Assembly: GCA_946699065.1 (NCBI GenBank)
Contig: CAMPDV010000114.1
Location: 372,001-436,000, forward strand
DNA from: Loxodes magnus
Lineage: Eukaryota; Ciliophora; Karyorelictea; Loxodida; Loxodidae
Length of the DNA stretch: 64,000 nt
Direction: 5' to 3'
Made by a program: the position numbers and the translations under genes. Shown here piece by piece: positions 37,653-48,848 of the stretch. Position 1 is the first letter of the stretch. Each line of letters begins with the position of its first letter. Below the pieces are notes generated by a model that saw nothing but the letters and a program-made list of their open reading frames with translations, ran no database searches and was not told the origin of the DNA.

Positions 37653-38432
37653 TCAAGGCATTTGCTTCCTTTTAATTTCTAGATTCACCTTCTATCCTAC
37701 TATTTATGCAAGAGGCTGCGTTTCATTGTGCTAAGCTAATTCCTTTCGTAAGTTATATGAAAAATTATGCTTCTCTTCTTGAAAAGTTCTAGTGCTAAGC
37801 TATTTAGTAATTCCCTTTTTTCTCTTTTTTATATTATTTTTTAAATCGAAATTAATTGCAGCTCAGTTTAAACGTGAATCAACTAAAGTGAAATTAGAGT
37901 TTAATTACAAAGGATCTATTAGATTTGCTTCATAGATAAAACGAGAGCTGTTTATTTTAGGTAGATTTATTTAGCTTTTTACATTTAATCCATTCTCATC
38001 ATTCTGAAACTTAAAATTAGTATTGCTGTTATTGAAGGTAGCTTAATGATTCTTATAATTGACTCTTCTATCTTTATTTGTGTTATGTGGACTTTTTGTT
38101 CTAACTTTGCTAGTTAAATTAAAACTCTACTTTTTTGAACTCTTCGTTGAAAAAGAGCGTTGCTTGGCATCCTTAAATTCAACATTCTAAAAGTTCATGG
38201 AATTAAAATCTAGTATAGTAACATTGCTACTCTTCCTGCTGTATTTAGCTGCAATTTAACTTTTCTTAATTACTTATTGAGAGAATTATTTTCCTTAATT
38301 TTCATCATTCGAACCTACTTAATGCTAAGATTAGTGAACTGAATTTGATTTAGAATTGATTCCACTTAACTCCTAATTTAACTTCTTTTAGCTTTATTAA
38401 TTTTATTTTTTCCCTTTATAGCTCATTTCCAT
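37653..38432 (-). CDS. Basic low-complexity protein, unknown
   Basis: ATG at 38432 (MEMSYKGKKQNQQSQKKLNQ) to TGA at 37653-37655, 259 residues, no intron. It is rich in Ser, Asn, Lys and Gln with scattered Arg (KSSNVTILDFNSMNFQNVEF; KVRTKSPHNTNKDRRVN), and more ordered near the end (INLPKINSSRFIYEANLIDP, FTLVDSRLNWAAINFDLKNN). The final part is charged (TFQEEKHNFSYNLRKELAQH). One TGA is read as Trp (NWAA). The protein resembles disordered cytoskeletal or microtubule-associated proteins in composition only; no domain is identified. Confidence 0.62.
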
Positions 38433-39005
38433 TATAATAGCTATATAAACTCAGCCTATTTTATTCATATACTACTAATTAAATCCTTTTATATGTTAAA
38501 CTATCAAATGGTGATTAACTTATTAAATAACAGAACTAACGAATTTATCACCTAAAGTGGAGAAAGCCTTTTAGTTCGGTTATTCATCCAGTATTTTTCT
38601 CCAGTTTGCCTTATGAGTAACTTTTGTTTGATAAAGTACCTATAAGTATGCTAATAAGAGATACTACTTACTTGTTCATTTATTAGAAATAGAGTTTTAA
38701 ACTCTATTATACTTTTTCTTACCTAATTCAATCTCTAACTTTTTTGAATATTTATAAGTTAGGTTTACTTAACTGCTATACAAACCTAATTTTAATACTT
38801 TAAGACTAATTTTTATAGTCAAATGGTATATATTTAAATTTATATTTGGTAACCCTTCTTCTAGTTCCTGCCACTACTTGGTATTATTTATTATAATAGT
38901 TTGCTTTAGCTTGTAGATGATAGATAGGAAGTAGTAGTAAAGAGCATTTTAGGAATAAATGAAAGTATAATATTAGAAATAATAAAAAACTGGATTATGA
39001 TACCT
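38433..39005. other. Spacer between same-strand genes
   Basis: About 570 bp; likely 3' flank of the CLAMP-domain gene and promoter of the gene to its left. No feature seen. Confidence 0.5.
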
Positions 39006-39782
39006 TCATGTTTAGTTAGCTTCTTCATCTGAATCAGGTTCATTTGCCATTCTTTCTAGCTTCTATAAGAATTCCTAGTCATTATCCTGCAATGCTTTCT
39101 ATACTTTCTCCTATAGCAACTTTATTTTATCGTTTATTTTCATATCCACATCTGATTCTTCTGTTTTAGCTGTAACCTCTTACTTTTCAGAAACTTCAGA
39201 AGGAGCTTGATCTATCTGTACTGGCAAGTAAGATTGAAGTAAATCACCAAACTGTAAAGGATCAACAATTTAGCCCTCTTTTATTTGAAATATGCTAGGT
39301 AACTGAACTTTGTGAAAAGGCTCATATGTAATTAGCTTAACATCAATAATAGGAGCAAAAGTGAGTACATATAGAGAATAGTGTCTATAATATCCGCTCA
39401 GACAGAACTCTTAAATAAGCTTCACATCTCGTTCATTAAAAATTTCGATTTTCTTAGGAGGTCTTTATATAGAATGGATATGGAGAATCTCCTTTAAAAG
39501 TTGGAAAGAATCGTTAAGGTTCATATTATTCTGTATGGACTAATTAAAAATATGATTCAAGATACCTAAGCATGTTGAAGTCTTCTCATAGGAAAAGTTA
39601 CACTTCTAGGTAAATTCATAGATGTTAAAGTAGAAATCCATTAGTATTTCTTGCTTCTCTTAGTCCTTTACATTTTTAATGAAAATCTCTTTAAGCAATG
39701 CTCTTACTTCTGGAGATTTAGAGTTCAAAAGCACTTATGTCTGTTTTTTAGTAACAGGATTAAAAGTGAAAAAGCTTGACAT
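39006..39782 (-). CDS. CLAMP-domain ciliary protein (CFAP119/C1a-32 type)
   Basis: ATG at 39782 (MSSFFTFNPVTKKQTQVLLN) to TGA at 39006-39008, 258 residues, no intron and no Trp codon of any kind. Residues about 20-165 match the flagellar C1a-32/CCDC189 family: EILMDFYFNIYEFTQKCNFS, then TSTCLGILNHIFNQSI, FQLLKEILHIHSIQRPPKKI, IFNERDVKLIQEFCLSGYYR and HYSLYVLTFAP. The strongest signature is the run around HSIQRPP...FN followed by Y(F/Y)RH(F/Y)xLY. These proteins sit in the C1a/C1d central-pair projection and help control ciliary beating. An acidic, helical tail (KLLQEKVQKALQDNDQEFL) ends DSDEEANQT. I am confident of the family and less so of which paralogue. Confidence 0.82.
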
Positions 39783-41166
39783 TAATTTAAATTACCAGGG
39801 TAAATAAACTATTTCAATTTAAAACTTATGTAACTTAATAAAATTTAGCTAAGGCTTCTTCACCTTTCTATTACTAAAAGCAAATCTGACTCAAGCTATT
39901 CAGAATAATAAAACTACTAGCATCTTCATTATGTAGGGTAAAATAAAAAAATTAAACGTGTAATTGAAGCTATAAGGGTAACTACCTTATGCTTTTAATA
40001 CTTTATTGATTGAGAAGAATTAAAATAGATTATCTAAATGAATGCTATATAATAAAGTCGGAAATTTATATTTCTGCAATAGAGACATTTTAAAATTTCA
40101 TTGTGATAAACATGATACAAATTTAAGCTAATTCACTTTATTTTTTAATGATCATGCGAATTTTTAAAAGAATAAGGTTTTATTAATTAAATATTCTTAC
40201 ATCAATTAGATTGATATAGTAGAGTCTTAACTTCATTAGCTTTTTCTAAATCTCTATTTAGTTTTTTTTAATTCTTGAGGGTCTGATAGAATGTCTGAAC
40301 TTATATAAATAATGATATATTTATTGATGCTATAAATTGAACATCGTTATTAAAAGTTTAGATACCAAGCTAAGTAATTTTATCTTTTCTCAAGAATCTT
40401 ATTTTCTACAATAGCATCTGATTTTTCGTCTAATATACTATACTATTAAATTTTAGACTCTGAGTAACCAAAGAGAAAATATTACAATATCTATCAATAA
40501 ACAATTACAAAACATAGGACAGATTCTCACTATCTATAATTGAATCTTCCTATCATTTATTAAGCAATTATAAAGACTATTAACACTTAGCATTAGCAAA
40601 TTAAATACGTCTTAATAGCAACTTTCCTAACAAGCAAAAATCATTTATCTTTTGATTAAAATATCCTAGAATAGTAGCATACTAATAAGATTAATAAATA
40701 GCAATATTTATAAATTATAATTTTAGTCTTAAAGAACTGTTTATTATATAAGACTCCTTATCTTTATCTATTTACTTACAAACTTAGATATGTAATTGCT
40801 TTATTAATCCTTATTAATGTCCTTTTAGCTTTGATATACCTTCAAGTCAAAATTCTCTTTTTGCTTAATCTTTATCCAAAAGCGCATCAACATATCCTCT
40901 TTAACAATGCTAGCAAGCTTCAAAATTCTAATTTTAAACCGTTAAATTTCTAATTAAGAAGACTAATTAATTCTGATCTAATTTTCTAAGTAGAGTTTAA
41001 AAAAGAAGTAATTAGAAGAAAATACTTCAGGTATAAGATTAGACAGTATTGAAATGAGTATCCGTTATGAAACTTATAGCTTAGAAAAAGAAATAAAATA
41101 CTGGGTTTTACAAAATAAATTGAAATAACCTGATATAAATTCGATAACTTTCATAACTATTATAAT
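39783..41166. other. Spacer between diverging genes
   Basis: About 1.4 kb, AT-rich, lying between the start of the CLAMP gene and the start of the A20/AN1 gene, so both promoters are expected. No coding frame or structured element supported. Confidence 0.45.
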
Positions 41167-41605
41167 ATGCAAAAAAGCTTTAACGAAAACTTACAACTTC
41201 CTAGTTGTGTCTGCTGTAAGAAATTCTTTGGAAACCCTGAAACTGCTAATATGTGCTCTGTATGTTATAAGAAAAATTAACTTCAAGATAATAATGAAAC
41301 TAACAAGTCTGTTCCTGCTACTATTTAGCCTACTTTACAGATTCAAGAGGAATCTAAGAATGATATCAAGGAAAAAGAAGTCGTAAAGGTAATTTTATTT
41401 ATAATAGAGTGATCCAACTCGTTGTAAGGAATGCAGTAGAAAAGTGGGATATACTGGGATAAAATGCAGGTGTGGGGAAACTTTCTGCACTAAGCATAGA
41501 TTTTCAGAAGACCACAATTGCAAATTTAATTACTAAGAAATGCAAAAAGAAAAGTTAGCCAAAGAAAATAAAGTGATAAAATAGAAATTAGATAGATTTA
41601 ACTGA
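41167..41605 (+). CDS. A20/AN1 zinc-finger protein (ZFAND5/6, SAP family)
   Basis: ATG at 41167 (MQKSFNENLQLPSC) to TGA at 41603-41605, 139 residues after a 19-nt intron (41389-41407) between the two fingers. The N-terminal A20 finger reads CVCCKKFFGNPETANMCSVC (the family form is CGFFGNPxTxNxCSxCY). A 40-residue linker (SVPATIQPTLQIQEESKN) follows. The AN1 finger has all eight ligands: RCKECSRKVGYTGIKCRCG, then ETFCTKHRFSEDHNCKF. Length and layout match the ZFAND5/6 and plant SAP stress proteins, which bind ubiquitin chains and the proteasome. It ends with a short basic helix. This is one of the clearest calls in the window and it anchors the reading of TAA as Gln and of tiny introns. Confidence 0.93.
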
Positions 41606-42288
41606 AAAATTAAATGAAGCATAAGCTTAATTGATTCATTTTTCGTAATTTCACTGGCTTTGAATGTTTTAACTATTACTTTTTTTATTAAATTTGTAGC
41701 ATTTAAATTACCAAAAATCACTTTAAAATCATATCTCACTATCATCTTAAAAAGGACTAGAAAGTGGCATTTATGAATAATATTATGTATCAATAAAGGG
41801 CTATGAAACATAAGTAAAATCAGTTATCATTCTTTTACTGTTATAAAGGAACTGTTCTCAAAATAGAGGTTAAATATATCTTTCTTTTTTATAGAGTAAG
41901 TATAGTAAAAGTAAAACGATTATAGAAACTAAATTTGCGGAAAGTGAATCGCGTAAAGAAATCAAATTATTGAGTTAAAAAAGAGAGAAAATAGCTTATA
42001 AACAAGGAATTAGATAAAGGTAGAAAACTAGCTGAAAGCTTTAAATTTTATTATAGAAAAGAAAAAATTGGATGATTTACTTTTATAGCATTGCTTGCTT
42101 ATCATATTACAGCATATGAATAGTATAATTATGTTATAACTTTAGTTATGCGATTCTTTTTAATCTTAGGATTTAATAAAATAAGGTTATTCTTACTTAT
42201 TTTGTTATAAAGGTAGAAGAGGTTAAGTTAAATTATTTAGTTAAGGTAAGAAAGACAAAATAATTATCTAAACTTTTTCTAGGTAAAA
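41606..42288. other. Convergent spacer
   Basis: About 680 bp between converging 3' ends of the zinc-finger gene and the YPP-repeat gene. No feature recognised. Confidence 0.45.
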
Positions 42289-42966
42289 TCAGTGATGAAA
42301 TCTATACTTCATGCATTTGCAAGGCTTTCTGTATCCCTTTTTTGAATTTTTAAAACCAGTTCCATTGCATTTGTAGCATTTTCCTGCCCATTAAGCACAT
42401 GGCTTGCATATTTTTCCTGGTTTTTTTAATTTGTAGCCGGTACCTCCGCATTTGAAGCATCCAGGACGACCTCTAACGACTCCCATTGGTGCAACTCCTG
42501 GATATGCAACAGGATAGGCAACTGGTACTTGTTGTTGTACAACAATTGGAGGGCCGGTTGGATATCCAGCAGGATAAGCAGTTGGTGGATATGCTTAAGC
42601 TGGTGGATAACCAATTTAAGTAGGAGGATAAGTAGGTGGAGGATAAGGACCCGTCATGCTACCTGCTGGAGGATAACCTGCAGGTGGAGGTTAATAACCT
42701 GGAGGAAGTTATTACATTGGAGGAGCTGCATATCCTGTTGGAGGATATCCTCCAGGAGGTGGGTATTATGTTGGAGGAGGAGTAGGGCCTGTCTATATAT
42801 AGATCGTTTAACCTTAGGGTGCTTGAGGTGGAGCTGATGGAGGATATCCTCCTGGTGGAGGATAGCCACCTTGTGGAGGATAGCCACCTTGTGGAGGATA
42901 GCCACCTTGTGGAGGATAGCCACCTGGTGGAGGATAGCCACCTGGTGGAGGATATTATTGAGCCAT
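42289..42966 (-). CDS. YPPxGG-repeat protein with zinc-ribbon tail
   Basis: ATG at 42966 (MAQQYPPPGGYPPPGGYPPQ) to TGA at 42289-42291, 225 residues, no intron. The first ~45 residues are YPP(P/Q)GG hexapeptides; degenerate PPxGY units continue to about residue 150 (PPGYQPPPAGYPPAG, PTAYPAGYPTGPP). The C-terminus has two CxxCxGxG-like knuckles, CFKCGGTGYK and CYKCNGTGFK, plus CKPC and CKCMK pairs. This is the ligand pattern of a DnaJ-type zinc ribbon. XYPPX-repeat proteins of this build are found with annexins, rhodopsins and shisa-like proteins and tend to phase-separate or bind membranes. Standard-code frames on both strands here are shadows of the repeats. Confidence 0.85.
42836..42961 (-). 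repeat. 18-bp tandem repeat, about seven units, coding
   Basis: Head-to-tail 18-bp units (plus-strand form ggtggaggatagccacct) with small base differences between units. They encode the hexapeptide YPP(P/Q)GG at the N-terminus of the zinc-ribbon protein. The middle three differ by a single base (tgtgg for ggtgg) that switches the Pro of the hexapeptide to Gln. Confidence 0.9.
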
Positions 42967-44038
42967 TAGTTATTATATAATAGAATATACAAATAGAATT
43001 TGAACTCCTTTAATCTTTATTTATCTTAATTAAACAACAATTTAAATATTTCGAGTTACAAGGCTTTCTGATATATAGTTGAAAATTTAATCCTTTATAC
43101 TTTTTTAATATCTATTTGCCTATTTTTTAAAAGACTTATTAAACAAATTAAGTATCCTTTCTAGTAGAAGAGTCTTTTATCTGTACTTTTACAAATATAA
43201 AAATAAAGAACCATTCTTTTACCTTGCTATTTTTTTATTTATAAGTAGATTATCTATTTATTAAACAGCTTTAAGATAAGCTTTAGAGGTAATTGCTAGC
43301 ATTAATAATAAAGGAATTTAGTAAACTAATTTTTGATTTTTCAGATTAAAATAAATAATATGTTTGACTAGTTTATAAGCATGCTTAGTGTTGCTTTTAA
43401 ATACTATATAAAAAAATGCTAAACTTAGCTTTTATATCAATTTCTAGCTTTGATACAACTAGATTTCTTTCGTAAGATTAAAGATTCTAATTCTTAATTA
43501 TTAAAGTGAAGTTTTATATAAATACAATCAGTAGTAAAATTAGACTATGCTTTGCTGATATTCTTCAAAGCAGCATAGATCTTAATTTGCTTTTGAAGTA
43601 ACTTACTATAAGATAGTTAAAGACTTTAAATCATTATAGTCCGATACTTGGAATTTAAGCATTTAAATCCTTATGAAATTTTCCTGATTCTCATAAAATT
43701 AGCTAGTTATTGGTAAGGATTATCATTAGTCTATTTTCAGAACTTTTTTAAAAGGCATTTTAATATCCCAACACAGTTGCTATATATCAATTAACTTCTC
43801 TATAAGTATAACATAATTAATTGAATTTTCAAAAAGAGAAGGTAATTAAAATCTTTAATGTGTGGCATTGACTTTTAATAAAAGACTTAGAGATAAAAAG
43901 ACTCTATATAAAACCTCTATAAATCCAAATTTCTTTAACTTAAAAAGTAAGGTAAAAGACAGAAAGTATAGATTTAAGAAAGTAAAGGCGCATTAATAGA
44001 AGGAAAAGGATAATTTCTACTTTAAATTTAAAAATAGT
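42967..44038. other. Spacer with no supported gene
   Basis: About 1.07 kb between two minus-strand genes. AT-rich; should carry the YPP gene promoter at its left end and the 3' flank of the casein kinase gene at its right. Confidence 0.45.
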
Positions 44039-45020
44039 TCAATTACTTTTTCTGCACAAGCTAATTTTCTTGGTTTTCTTCTAAGACAGAATTAGATTAA
44101 TTTTCATTCTGTTGATTCTGAATTACCAAACTTACTTAATTTAATTGCACCCAATCGAAAACGAAATCGTATTGATAATTAAGACTAAAAAGTAGCTCTT
44201 TGAACATTATTTTTAGATATGTATAATCAGGTTTTTCTTCAAATTTTAAGTTTTTACAGTAGTTGATATATATCTAAAATTACTAAGGCAGATCTTAGCA
44301 AAGTTCTTATGATGAAGTTTCCATTTTTTTGTTTTTTATCTTTTCATATTTTTCTGACTTTGTGTTAGCATTAAGAATTTATCAAGGAAGTTATCCTTTT
44401 ATGAAATAAATTAGAACATATCCTATACCTTCTAAATCATCTCTTCTAGATTGTTCTATACCCAAATGTGTATTCACGCTAGTGTAACGAGCAGTTCCTG
44501 CTAAGCTTTTTCCCTCTTTGTATGGAATATGTAGCTATGTTTTTGAGTCAATGTATTTTCTGGTCAGACCAAAATCTATCACATGTACTAAATGAGCTTT
44601 CTTTCCTAAACCAATAAGAAAATTATCAGGTTTAATATCCCTATGAATATATTCCTTATCATGCATATATTCAATACGAGATATCATTTGGTTAGCAAGC
44701 ATAAGTGTAGTTTTAAGTGAAAACTTTTTTTTAGATTAATTAAATAAATCTTCTAAAGAAGGACCTAATAAATCAATAGCCATTACATTATGTTCTCCTT
44801 CTTTTCCATACCAATACACTTAAGGAATTCCTACTCCTCCTTTGAAAGCTCTGTATATCTTTCACTCATATTCAAGTTAAGGAATCTTATTTCTAATAGA
44901 TTCTAGTTTAATAGCTACTTTTTAATTCGTTTAAACGTTTATTCCTAAATGAATTTCTCCGAAAGATCCACTTCCTATTTTTTCCTTGAGTTTATAAGTA
45001 CCTCCTAAAATAATTTCCAT
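44039..45020 (-). CDS. Casein kinase 1
   Basis: ATG at 45020 ([20 protein letters not shown]). The full CK1 kinase domain is present: the Gly loop [70 protein letters not shown], the catalytic loop [24 protein letters not shown], the CK1-specific [20 protein letters not shown], and finally [13 protein letters not shown] and YDFVFDW. Catalytic residues are all kept, so it should be active. The invariant Trp of LPWQ is TGA (44382-44384), and a second TGA (44862-44864) reads as Trp in LEYEWKIYRAF; two other Trps use TGG. The C-terminus beyond FDW is unresolved: no in-frame TGA follows soon, so a last small intron is likely. The 3' limit given is one such option. Confidence 0.92.
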
Positions 45021-45358
45021 TCTATATAACTTAGAATTTAATTAAATTTAGCCTTTAATTAGCTTTACTAAAAGTATTTTTTCACCTTTAATTATAAATT
45101 ATATCTTTTATATGTGCTTATATAGCTCTTGATAAATACATACGGATTTTTAAGCTTTTTGTATCAATCTTAGATAAAGAGACTAAAGATATTTTATCAG
45201 GAAAATTTAGATAGGAAATCTAAAATTTAGCGAAATGTAGCCAGAAGGAGTAAAGAAAGTAAGAGTAAAGCTAAGCTTTATCTATATAGCAAAGCAAACA
45301 AATAAATTAAGTTAAGTAATTTCTTCAATAATCTAACAGAAAATAAATCCACATTTGA
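45021..45358. other. Divergent spacer
   Basis: About 340 bp upstream of casein kinase 1; presumed promoter region. No motif recognised. Confidence 0.45.
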
Positions 45359-46207
45359 ATGATACAACAACACGAAGAAAGTTGCTGCAAGTAGAGCAAG
45401 TTAATCTATAATCTTCAAGAAATAAAAAGAGTATTGATGATTTGTATTGAATCATTAACAAGAAATAAAATACCTATAAAACAAACTGTTCAAATAAATT
45501 CTTAGCTAGAGAACAGCTGTGATTTTAATCCTTATCCATCTTAATAAGTATTGAAGTAAATAGATTGATATCATGACTCTCAAATAAATGATTAATAGAT
45601 ATTTAAAGAACTAAATACCAAAGATTGAAAAAAACTGGAAACATATATTCTTCATTTAAAAAAAATGATAAAAATAGAAGAAATTATAATCTTTACAGCA
45701 TCTAATAAAACGTTAATTTAGTTTCAAAAGGTTCAAAAGACAATATGATTAAAGAAATTTAAGAAATTACGAAAAATATTAGAGATTGAAGAGATATTAG
45801 TAAGATTGAGAAGGAATGATAACTATCCACATTAAAAATGATCATAGTATTAAATTTGGAAAAATGGACAACCACAACTAGTTAAAACTCTGAAAGCCAA
45901 ACTTATGTAAAATTTATTTTTTATCAATATTAATAATAATAAAGAGCATTCATAATAAAATCCTTTCTAAAAGATAGAAAACTATATTACAATCTCTTAT
46001 CTACTTAATATTTCATTTGTAATTATATTAATAATAGATTATCAGTTTTATAAGCTCTAAAGACAAATAAAAATAAATATGATTTACAAATTCAGTTTAT
46101 ATTTGGCATAAGGTAAAAATTTATTGCTTTGTCATTTTAAGAAATAAATAGAGGATTAAAAGCAATAAAACTCATCTTTTTAAACACAAAAACTAAAGAA
46201 AACCTGA
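45359..46207 (+). other. Possible gene, weak support
   Basis: A plus frame from ATG 45359 (MIQQHEESCCKQSKLIYNLQ) to TGA 46205-46207 gives 282 codons, with four internal TGA and one TGG. The first half reads acceptably (PIKQTVQINSQLENSCDFNP); the second drifts to Ile/Leu/Asn-rich text. TGA frequency is what chance would give. No family is recognised. It may be a real but divergent gene starting a few hundred bases from the casein kinase start, or spacer. Confidence 0.28.
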
Positions 46208-47170
46208 TTTAAAACTCATTAGATAGGCATTCTTTTTCTATATTATTGAATATTATGAATATTGCTCCTAAAAGGTAGAAATAATATAATTATTTAATAC
46301 TTTATCATTTATAAGGAAATAAGATATATTAGTGATATTTTCTATAAACTCTTGCTAGATTTTTATACTCATAGCTCAATTCTTTAATGCTTATTAGTAT
46401 TTAAAACTTTAGACAAATAGCTTTATAAAATATTTTAATGGGATTAGCTAAATCATCATATAAAACGCTCTAAAATGATAAAATAGTTGAATAGGCTCTT
46501 TATTCTTTTTCTGTACCTCCAGTTCAAGAAGATTTTTTCATTTAATGGATAAATCTAGGGTTGAACATCTATAGTACTTAGCATTTTTATAATCTAAAGA
46601 ATCAATAAATTTGCCCCCTCAAGTACAACTATTTTTATCTTAGTCAACTATTAAAAATTCAAAGCAAAATAATATAAAATTATCTTTTAAGTTTATAAAT
46701 AAGCTCTATGAGTAATTGGATTCATTATATTTAAAAACTTTGAGAAAAATAATAATCGATTCTTTAATAAAGCGAAAATAAATTTTTGCTATTTTAATAA
46801 AATGATTAATAAAGAAGCAAAATATTTTAAATTAGTTCAATACTTAAATTATATAATTTAAATACCTTATCATTAGTATACTTGTTACTAGCTTATTAGT
46901 AATCCAGTTATATATTTATTGCGCTATGAAGAGTCTAATGCTTACTTTATTAAGTTTCTTGATTTATGCCTATTGAGCTTATCTGAAATATTCTATTAAG
47001 TACTTTTATTTAATATCAGTATAGTTATTAAGTGAGCTTAAGATAAGGTATTAAATCGTATGAAGCTTGATACATGAATTGAGATAAAAAGTTATTATTT
47101 AGGGTTATTTTTATTAATGATTTTGAAAATTTGGACAGAAGCAAAATACAGAGTTAATTAATTAAAATTA
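46208..47170. other. Spacer, 3' flank of the 47-48 kb gene
   Basis: About 960 bp, strongly AT-rich. No gene seen. The reading frame of the gene at 47171-48073 continues into it without a TGA for at least 100 nt. Confidence 0.45.
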
Positions 47171-48073
47171 TGTAAATAAGTGGGTTGATGCAGGTTCGTC
47201 GTCACTTTCTGATGTGTTAAACGCTTCATTAAACTTAATTTTTTTGATCTATTACGAGTTATCAGAAGATTCGGAGTCTATAGATTATTTGCGTTTCTTA
47301 AGCGTATTAAAATCGATAAATTCCTCTTCTTCATATATTTAAAACGATGTTTGAATTTAATTTTGTTTCTTACGCTATTTTTTCTTTTTTTTCTCTTTGT
47401 GTCTATTTTTTGAGTGACCGAACTCTCTTATCTAATTCTCAGAATTTTTTTCTTAAGGTTTTTAGTTTTCTGTACTTATAAAGCTTTTTTTTAATGGCTA
47501 AATATAAATATTTTATTCTTAGGGCTTTTCTTTTTCACTAATTATGTCTTTGAAAGTAGGATCCTTGCTTTGGTTTACGTTTTTATCCTTAGTCTTAAAA
47601 TCTAAATTCAGCTATAAATTAAGCTTCTTCTACTCTTTATTTTCATTTGTGACTACGTTCTAAGCTCCATTGACTGTAAGTTATTTCTTCTTATTCTCAG
47701 CATTATCAATCTGTACATCAGCTATTTCTTTTTACATCTAATTATTTTCCTATTTTATAACTTAATCTTACTGCTAGTTATCTAAATCTATAATCTCTTT
47801 GATAGAATTATTATGCTTAAGTACTGCTAGAACTTAATCTAGATCTCTAAAACAGTCGTTAACGAATAGTCTGTCATCTAAGAAGCAGCTTTAGAACTTT
47901 AGCTTAGCTATTGATACTTGTTTCTTGAGAATATGTTGGTAGGTGGTTTAAATCAAAGGTATTAATTCAGATACTGTTAGCAGTTTATCAGGAGCAATGA
48001 GAATACGGTTGTTATCCACTTGAACAACAAGTCTAAGCTTATCAGTGGATTATAATCTATTAAGCAAATCCAT
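47171..48073 (-). CDS. Unknown, possibly nuclear protein with ubiquitin-like N-terminus
   Basis: ATG at 48073 (MDLLNRLQSTDKLRLVVQVD). Residues about 10-90 look like a small beta-grasp fold: KLRLVVQVDNNRILIAPDK, LLTVSELIPLIQTTYQHI, then SIAKLKFQSCFLDDRLFVND and DLDQVLAVL. The alternation of strand, helix, strand and a final L/V strand recalls ubiquitin-like domains, including the coilin N-domain, but no residue proves kinship. A long charged linker follows with a lysine block (RHKEKKKKKQRKKQ), then acidic IYEEEEFIDFNT and an ending SDSESSD-like and SESDDEPAS. The alternation of basic and acidic tracts is typical of nuclear or nucleolar proteins. No TGA or TGG occurs in about 300 codons, and no TGA follows the natural-looking end at THLFTQ, so the stop is unresolved. 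Confidence 0.65.
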
Positions 48074-48473
48074 TTATAACGAATCTTAATAATTAGCTTC
48101 ATTTCAATTAGCAAGGATTAAAAAAAGCTACCAATGAAGAACTAATAAAGCTTAGAAGAGTATAGAGATAAGCAGTCTAATGTATAGCATGAAATAAGCA
48201 CTTATAGAAGCTTTATTTCTTGCTTTTGCTAATTCTTGAAAATAACCTTAAGTTGAGAAAAAGCTGCTCACTGAGAAATATAATATTATAGCAAGAATTT
48301 TAAGAGATTTACTAGTTACTAGCGAAGAATATTTTTACTTCTGTAGTTATTTCCCAAATAAGTGGGAAGATATATGGTAAAGCTTGACTTCTATATGTAA
48401 AGCATAATCCTTCTAGCTTTATACAATAGTAATTTTGTTAATTATTAATATTCTTCAATTTAGATAATTATTA
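48074..48473. other. Divergent spacer
   Basis: About 400 bp between two diverging genes, presumed to hold both promoters. The first 150 bp give a somewhat protein-like plus-strand reading, but no start codon or family. Confidence 0.4.
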
Positions 48474-48848
48474 ATGGAAACAAAACCTGGTCGTAGATTA
48501 GTTTAGCTTAAAAGACTGCGATTGGCTGAATTTATTGATCGTAATCCGATATAAGGCACTCCAAGCCTATTAAGAACATTGGTTACAAACAAGAAAGAGT
48601 GGAAAATGCCAAATTTCAGAAAATCTAAGTATAAAAAGAAAAAATTTTTTGTTTTGGATGAAAAAAGTCCTCATGCAAATGCGCTTTCTCCTAAATTCAA
48701 ACACGAACAAGAAAAAATATTTGAAACTAATTAAATAAACCAGAATGCTTTGGACTTTTCTTTTCAGAATGCATTACCTGAGAATACTTAAAATAACTTT
48801 GTTCAATTATATTTTTTTCATTTGTTAACTACACTCTCTATAAAATGA
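48474..48848 (+). CDS. Small basic protein, unknown
   Basis: ATG at 48474 (METKPGRRLVQLKRLRLAEF) to TGA at 48846-48848, 124 residues, no intron. The first two thirds are basic and compact (LAEFIDRNPIQGTPSLLRTL, VTNKKEWKMPNFRKSKYKKK), then Asn/Gln-rich with Phe (NALDFSFQNALPENTQNNF), ending in a short hydrophobic piece. Trp is TGG. Pro, Arg and Gly content is well above spacer. No family is recognised; a small ribosome-biogenesis or chromatin-type protein would fit the charge. Confidence 0.55.

Noticed and set aside
42529-42837. A Trp/Arg/Ser-rich standard-code frame on the plus strand
   Set aside because: It is the antisense of the YPP repeats; composition is an artefact of the repeat.
44382-44384. 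Reading internal UGA as selenocysteine
   Set aside because: The affected positions are Trp in the families, not Cys, they occur in many unrelated proteins, and no SECIS-like element was seen.
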